Source of the DNA: a virus
DNA: 31,249 nucleotides
Reading direction: 5' to 3' (one strand)
IMG/VR virus record: IMGVR_UViG_3300020470_000126
Location: 1-31,249 of that record
The notes under the pieces were generated by a model. The model had not been told where the DNA came from, ran no database searches, and saw only the letters and a program-made list of their open reading frames with translations. Shown here in pieces: positions 27,866 to 31,249 of this stretch. A program made the position numbers and the translations under genes. Positions within the stretch are counted from its first letter, which is position 1. Each line of letters starts with the position of its first letter.

Positions 27866-28044
27866 TAGAAAATTACTTCAAAACTAATTTTGCTCTCATG
27901 CAACATCATAAATACTCTTTAACTGAATTAGAAAATATGATACCATGGGAGAGAGAAATTTATATAGGTTTATTACAAAAATTTATAAAAGAGGAAAATG
28001 AAAAAACAGAGAAAGAAAATCAAAGGATGAAAAACAATGGCTGA
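27841..28044 (+). CDS. Frameshift-extension of gp26 (-1 frame)
   Basis: The -1 frame from 27841 runs 67 codons to TGA at 28042: SVGLSHESLENYFKTNF, then ALMQHHKYSLTELENMIPWEREIYIGLL and a charged Lys/Glu-rich tail. The NFALMQHHKYSLTELENMIPWERE phrase is the second-frame part of tail-assembly chaperone pairs in T4-like marine phages. An internal ATG (27898) could make a 48-residue form, but the frame without a start upstream of it favours the fusion (299 aa). It overlaps the next gene by 8 bases. Such extensions typically bind the tape measure, two genes on. Confidence 0.78.
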   Translation, partial: SVGLSHESLENYFKTNFALMQHHKYSLTELENMIPWEREIYIGLLQKFIKEENEKTEKENQRMKNNG

Positions 28045-28327
28045 AACAGAAACTAAAAAAGTAAATATAGAACTAGAAGTAGATACAAATGTTGTAGATT
28101 CTAGTAAAAATCAATATCAATCATGGATAGACATGGCAAGAGCTGTGGATGCATGGAGAATATTTCCTAGAGTATTCATTACAACATACATCTATCTATT
28201 ATACAAAGTAGTCATATGGTACATGGAACTACCTAATCCAACAATGGAACAATCTGGTTTAGTCAGTATTGTAGTTGGTGCAGGTGCAGCATGGTTTGGA
28301 CTATACGCAGGAACGAGTAAAAAATAA
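28037..28327 (+). CDS. Conserved membrane protein beside the tape measure (holin candidate)
   Basis: A 96-residue protein with the pattern ARAVDAWRIFPRVFITTYIYLLYKVVIWYMELPNPTMEQSGLVSIVVGAGAAWFGLYAGTSKK: two membrane segments (about 44-64 and 73-90) with a polar hinge. The WRIFPRxFIT and EQSGLVSxVxGAGAAWFGLY phrases recur in marine T4-like phages at this place. A holin or tail-tip membrane function is plausible, not shown. Confidence 0.68.
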   Translation: MAETETKKVNIELEVDTNVVDSSKNQYQSWIDMARAVDAWRIFPRVFITTYIYLLYKVVIWYMELPNPTMEQSGLVSIVVGAGAAWFGLYAGTSKK

Positions 28328-29799
28328 TGGACCCAAAACAAATAGCTATAACCGAACAAAAAAATAGGAATAAGACCTTTCAGGCCGGCCTAGATAGAAT
28401 GAAAAAAGAACGAGATAAGGAGGCAAAAGCTAAAAAGAAAGAAGAAGATGAAAGAGAAGCAAAATCAGTGCATGAGCAGAAAAAAATAGCATTGATGCAA
28501 ATGAATAACATAGATGAGAAAGAAGCACAAACAAGACTTGAATTTCAACAAAGAGTTGAATCCCAAGAAGCACTTCTTAAACAAATGGCTGATGAAATAG
28601 GAGAGGGATATCAAGATGATGCAAGATATCAACTAAGGGCAAAATCTTTAGAGGAAGAAAAAGAGATAGAAAAAAAGAGAGTAGATGACCAACAAAAAGA
28701 CGCACTAGAATTAATAGCTGATAAACTAACTGGTTTAAAAGAATCTTTTAATAATTATGTGGGGGAGACACCAGTTTTTATGCAAGGGGTTGGTATAGCA
28801 TTAGGACTATTTTTATTAGGACAGTTTTTAACAAGTGATGTGTTTAAGGGTATATTAGATTATCTAATAAATGAAATAGTTCCAGCGTTTACAGCCTTTT
28901 ATAGAGATATCCAAAATTTTGAAATGTCTTGGACAGGTATCTTTTCTCTACTTTATAATAACTTTGCTGTAATTCTCGGCATCCTTTTTGCATTTAAACC
29001 TAGGTTATTATACAGAGCAGTGGCAGGAATAATTAGTGGAATAAAATTCATATACACGGATTTAAATAAAACTGCTGTGTTTGCCGGCGGTAGTAAAATT
29101 AAGAAGGCATTGTCATTACTAAGACTTGGGTTTGTTAATGTAGGCAAAGGGATTAGTAGAGCCGCAATTACCATGTTAGGATATGTGAAAAAGTTTATGA
29201 TAATGTTACTAGCAAATCCTATAGGATTAATAATAGCAGCAATAGCAGCAGCAATTGGAGCAGTAGTTTATTACTTTGATGATATTAAAAATTATGTTAA
29301 TGAATTGGGTGGAATCGGTAATTTGTTTGCAGTTGCAGTAGGTGCTATAAAAGATGGTTTTGCAAGGGTAGGTAATTTTTTCATTAAATTATCAAACAAA
29401 TTATTTGGCACTGAATTTGAAGAATTTGAAACAGATAACTTTAAAAAGGCAAATGAAAAAAGAAAACTTGATGCTGCGAGATACAGAATTGAAAAACAGG
29501 CTGCAGAAAAAGAAAAAGAAGAGGCAGATAAAAAGAAAAAACATGCAGATGAACAAATGGCGGCAGGAAATCAAGTAAGAGATATAGAAAATGAGGCTAT
29601 GGGTAAAAATGAACAATCTGCAGAAGATATGTTGGCGGGTGCGTTAGATAAACTAGGTGCGTTGTCTGGTGCACAACAACCTTCAGTCATAAATGTTGAT
29701 AATTCAGTACGAGATAATTCTTCATCATCTAACACGTCAGTTAGTAATGAAAATATAGAGGATAGTGATTTTGCAAAAGCTTTAGGATATATGGCCTAA
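28327..29799 (+). CDS. 29: Tail tape measure protein (gp29-like)
   Basis: A 490-residue protein (T4 gp29 is 590). Long charged N-terminal helix (KKERDKEAKAKKKEEDEREAK..., residues 25-130), a hydrophobic central region (about 150-340, with three or so membrane-like segments, such as LANPIGLIIAAIAAAIGAVVYYF), and an Ala/Lys/Glu-rich C-terminal coiled coil ending in a Ser/Asn-rich region. This layout is typical of tape measures, which set tail length and may help DNA entry. Position after gp26 and the membrane protein supports it. Confidence 0.82.
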   Translation: MDPKQIAITEQKNRNKTFQAGLDRMKKERDKEAKAKKKEEDEREAKSVHEQKKIALMQMNNIDEKEAQTRLEFQQRVESQEALLKQMADEIGEGYQDDARYQLRAKSLEEEKEIEKKRVDDQQKDALELIADKLTGLKESFNNYVGETPVFMQGVGIALGLFLLGQFLTSDVFKGILDYLINEIVPAFTAFYRDIQNFEMSWTGIFSLLYNNFAVILGILFAFKPRLLYRAVAGIISGIKFIYTDLNKTAVFAGGSKIKKALSLLRLGFVNVGKGISRAAITMLGYVKKFMIMLLANPIGLIIAAIAAAIGAVVYYFDDIKNYVNELGGIGNLFAVAVGAIKDGFARVGNFFIKLSNKLFGTEFEEFETDNFKKANEKRKLDAARYRIEKQAAEKEKEEADKKKKHADEQMAAGNQVRDIENEAMGKNEQSAEDMLAGALDKLGALSGAQQPSVINVDNSVRDNSSSSNTSVSNENIEDSDFAKALGYMA

Positions 29800-30236
29800 C
29801 GAGGATTTAAATGGTCTTCGGTTAATATTTTAAACTGCATACCATGAGACTTACAAAATTCTTCTGCTGATTTCCATTTTGCTTTGTTGATACCCCATGT
29901 TCTTACTCTACTAAACCATTTACCTGTTCTTCTTTTAGGAGTTTTTTCTGGTGGTGTACATTGATTCTTAGGTTTAACTTCTATGATATACTTTTGTAGT
30001 TTACCACTTCTATCTTTAACTTTAACATAAAAATCAGGGAAATATCTATGATAACGACCATCCCATGGCGAAAGATATGGAATAACCAATTCTTCACTAC
30101 CCCATTCTACCACAGATGCAGTAGTGTCACAGTATATCATCATCTTCTTTTCCCAAGAAGAACGATACACTATTTCATTAACATTCCCTTTATACTTAGA
30201 GGGATTTTTGGGTTTAAACAGTCCTTTATATGTCAT
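29796..30236 (-). CDS. 4: gp4-like head completion nuclease, minus strand
   Basis: A 146-residue protein, the only minus-strand gene. MTYKGLFKPKNPSKYKGNVNEIVYRSSWEKKMMIYCDTTASVVEWGSEELVIPYLSPWDGRYHRYFPDFYVKVKDRSGKLQKYIIEVKPKNQ matches T4 gp4 (gp50/65) homologues, with the nuclease-like strands WGSEE, FPDFYVK and EVKPK (PD-ExK type). gp4 finishes heads before tail joining. The start at 30236 was chosen because it begins the family's MTYKG motif; longer openings run into the promoter region. It converges with gp29 and overlaps its end by four bases. Confidence 0.88.
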   Translation of the reverse strand: MTYKGLFKPKNPSKYKGNVNEIVYRSSWEKKMMIYCDTTASVVEWGSEELVIPYLSPWDGRYHRYFPDFYVKVKDRSGKLQKYIIEVKPKNQCTPPEKTPKRRTGKWFSRVRTWGINKAKWKSAEEFCKSHGMQFKILTEDHLNPR

Positions 30237-30242
30237 AATCGT

Positions 30243-30250
30243 TATAAATA
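30243..30250 (+). promoter_or_regulatory. T4-type late promoter for the + strand (gene 48)
   Basis: Exact TATAAATA; predicted start near 30256, leader about 22 bases. It lies within 20 bp of an opposite-strand box, so the two late start sites overlap. Confidence 0.68.
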
Positions 30251-30268
30251 CTTTAAATCTTATAGGAC

Positions 30269-30276
30269 TATTTATA
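30269..30276 (-). promoter_or_regulatory. T4-type late promoter for the minus-strand gene 4
   Basis: TATTTATA on + is TATAAATA on -. Predicted start near 30263, leader about 27 bases to the ATG at 30236. The two divergent transcripts would share about 8 bp at their 5' ends. Confidence 0.68.
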
Positions 30277-30277
30277 C

Positions 30278-31249
30278 ATGGCATTAGATAACTTAAAGAG
30301 ACAAGGCAAGTCTGCTGCAGTCGGATTATTAGGAAAAAACTTACGAAGGGTTGCTGGAAACATAGGTAATCTTGTTCGTGGTGATATCACAGGGCCTGAT
30401 TCATCTGAATCAGCACCAATTAATCGTAGTAGACAAGGAACAAACATGTTATCTTTTCCTATTGATGTAGGTGCAGACCCTGGTATAGGTAATCATGGAC
30501 ACTATGTTATGTTTATGATTAATGAACAAGCAAATACTAAATTAAAATTTGGTGATGAAACAGAGAAACCTGCAGCAGGAACAGAGAACTTAGTTAAGGC
30601 TGCACAACAAAAAGGAATATCATCCATACAAAAAAAGTTTGATAGTAAACTAGGTGGATTCATACAATCAATCGTACCAGATTCCATATCTAAAAATTTA
30701 ATATCTGGTTTTACAGACACGATTGGTGGATTAAAATTAGACACCACAGGTAGAGTAAAACATAATCCCACAGTACAAACAACAAGAGTTGAAGATAAAG
30801 AATCAACCATACTGATTGATAAATTACCAACTAAAAGATTAGATACTGTTATAAACATGTATATGCCAACTAATGCAAAAGTTTCTTATGGTGCTGAATA
30901 CACAGATACAACAATGGGGGCTGCAGTACCAGGTATCATAGAGGCACTCATGGGTAATGTTGGAATAGAAACGGCAGTAGATAATGCCATGAGTGATGTT
31001 GGTGCTGCCGCAGAAAGAGCAGGATTAAAAGCATTAACAGAGATACCTGGTCTTGCTGGTGCAGTTGAGGCAGCAGAGATGGCCAAAGGTGTAGTGATGG
31101 CCGATAGAATGGAGTTAGTATTTAAAGGTATAGGAAAAAGAAAGTTTACTTTTGAATTTAAAATGATGCCAAGAAGTCAAGATGAGGCCGATGAAATACA
31201 AAGAATCATATATGCATTTAAATTTAATATGTTACCAGAGTTTGTAGGT
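30278..31249 (+). CDS. 48: gp48-like baseplate tail-tube cap, 3' end outside window
   Basis: The first 324 residues of a protein that runs off the window (T4 gp48 is 364). The N-terminal KRQGKSAAVGLLGKNLRR is basic; SFPIDVGADPGIGNHGHYVMFMINEQANTK is characteristic of gp48 in T4-like phages; DKLPTKRLDTVINMYMPTNAKVSYGAEYTDT and FEFKMMPRSQDEADEIQRIIYAFKFNMLPEF are tube-type strands and closing helix. gp48 caps the hub and starts tube growth. It follows the gp29 gene (with gp4 between), as in T4. Confidence 0.83.
   Translation, partial: MALDNLKRQGKSAAVGLLGKNLRRVAGNIGNLVRGDITGPDSSESAPINRSRQGTNMLSFPIDVGADPGIGNHGHYVMFMINEQANTKLKFGDETEKPAAGTENLVKAAQQKGISSIQKKFDSKLGGFIQSIVPDSISKNLISGFTDTIGGLKLDTTGRVKHNPTVQTTRVEDKESTILIDKLPTKRLDTVINMYMPTNAKVSYGAEYTDTTMGAAVPGIIEALMGNVGIETAVDNAMSDVGAAAERAGLKALTEIPGLAGAVEAAEMAKGVVMADRMELVFKGIGKRKFTFEFKMMPRSQDEADEIQRIIYAFKFNMLPEFVG

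Noticed and set aside
27898-28044. Stand-alone 48-aa gene from ATG 27898
   Set aside because: The frame is open upstream to the slippery site and the residues before the ATG (LSHESLENYFKTNFAL) look conserved; a -1 fusion explains it better. An internal start is not excluded.
1-31249. tRNA genes, CRISPR arrays, integrase or transposase
   Set aside because: No cloverleaf-like segment ending in CCA, no regularly spaced repeats and no recombinase motif were found by reading; a tRNA search program would be needed to be certain.

Overview
This window is AT-rich, densely packed and almost entirely read from the + strand. It is part of the genome of a T4-like myovirus (contractile-tailed phage), most like the marine T4-type phages of cyanobacteria and SAR11. 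Recognisable T4-type core genes are nrdA (3' end) and nrdB, an RNase H/FEN gene, phoH, a GH24 lysozyme, a PD-(D/E)XK exonuclease, and homologues of genes 33, 59, 32, 2, 26, 29, 4 and 48. TATAAATA late promoters occur at eight places. The cargo includes sulfur genes: a full-length DsrA (siroheme sulfite reductase alpha subunit), a canonical two-cysteine DsrC and a second, single-cysteine DsrC/TusE-like protein. These point to a sulfur-oxidising host of the SUP05/Thioglobus type that runs the reverse Dsr pathway. The host is inferred from gene content only.

Layout. 1-3287: ribonucleotide reductase (the small subunit carries a fused glutaredoxin), a zinc ribbon, a 2OG-Fe(II) oxygenase, a PD-(D/E)XK nuclease and two tandem holin-like membrane proteins. 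3297-9161: a six-gene curli-type cassette (CsgF, CsgG, curlin-like, FecR-domain, curlin-like, CHASE2-class III cyclase) behind one late promoter. 9159-9253: two tandem Fur-box-like palindromes and a strong sigma70-type promoter. 9288-13507: small conserved phage proteins, a bS21-like ribosomal protein, an Sm-like protein, a winged-helix protein and RNase H. 13513-13643: a consensus promoter and a long structured leader RNA. 13644-15836: small genes plus a DUF3445/heme-dependent N-demethylase-like gene. 15832-20610: late promoter, dsrC, phoH, lysozyme, exonuclease, iscA-type carrier and dsrA, then a near-perfect sigma70 promoter driving the second dsrC-like gene and the gene 33 homologue. 20675-24769: ParB-like gene, gene 59 and an accessory insert (methyltransferase, membrane protein, 2OG oxygenase flanked by a 46-bp direct repeat, others). 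24791-31249: gene 32, terminator, then the tail/baseplate block with a probable programmed -1 frameshift in gene 26; gene 4 is the only minus-strand gene.

How it may work together. Sigma70-type promoters would give early or middle expression of small regulators, bS21, the single-cysteine DsrC-like protein and the late coactivator gp33. Late promoters would then switch on structural genes, gp32 and, notably, the curli-type cassette. DsrA, DsrC and the Fe-S carrier would keep host sulfur oxidation and its electron supply running during infection. The curli-type cassette would place a secretion channel and amyloid-like repeat proteins in or on the outer membrane late in infection, next to a membrane cyclase that could alter host cAMP-type signalling. 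No tRNA genes, CRISPR arrays, insertion sequences or integrase were seen, and no gap without a gene exceeds about 140 bases.
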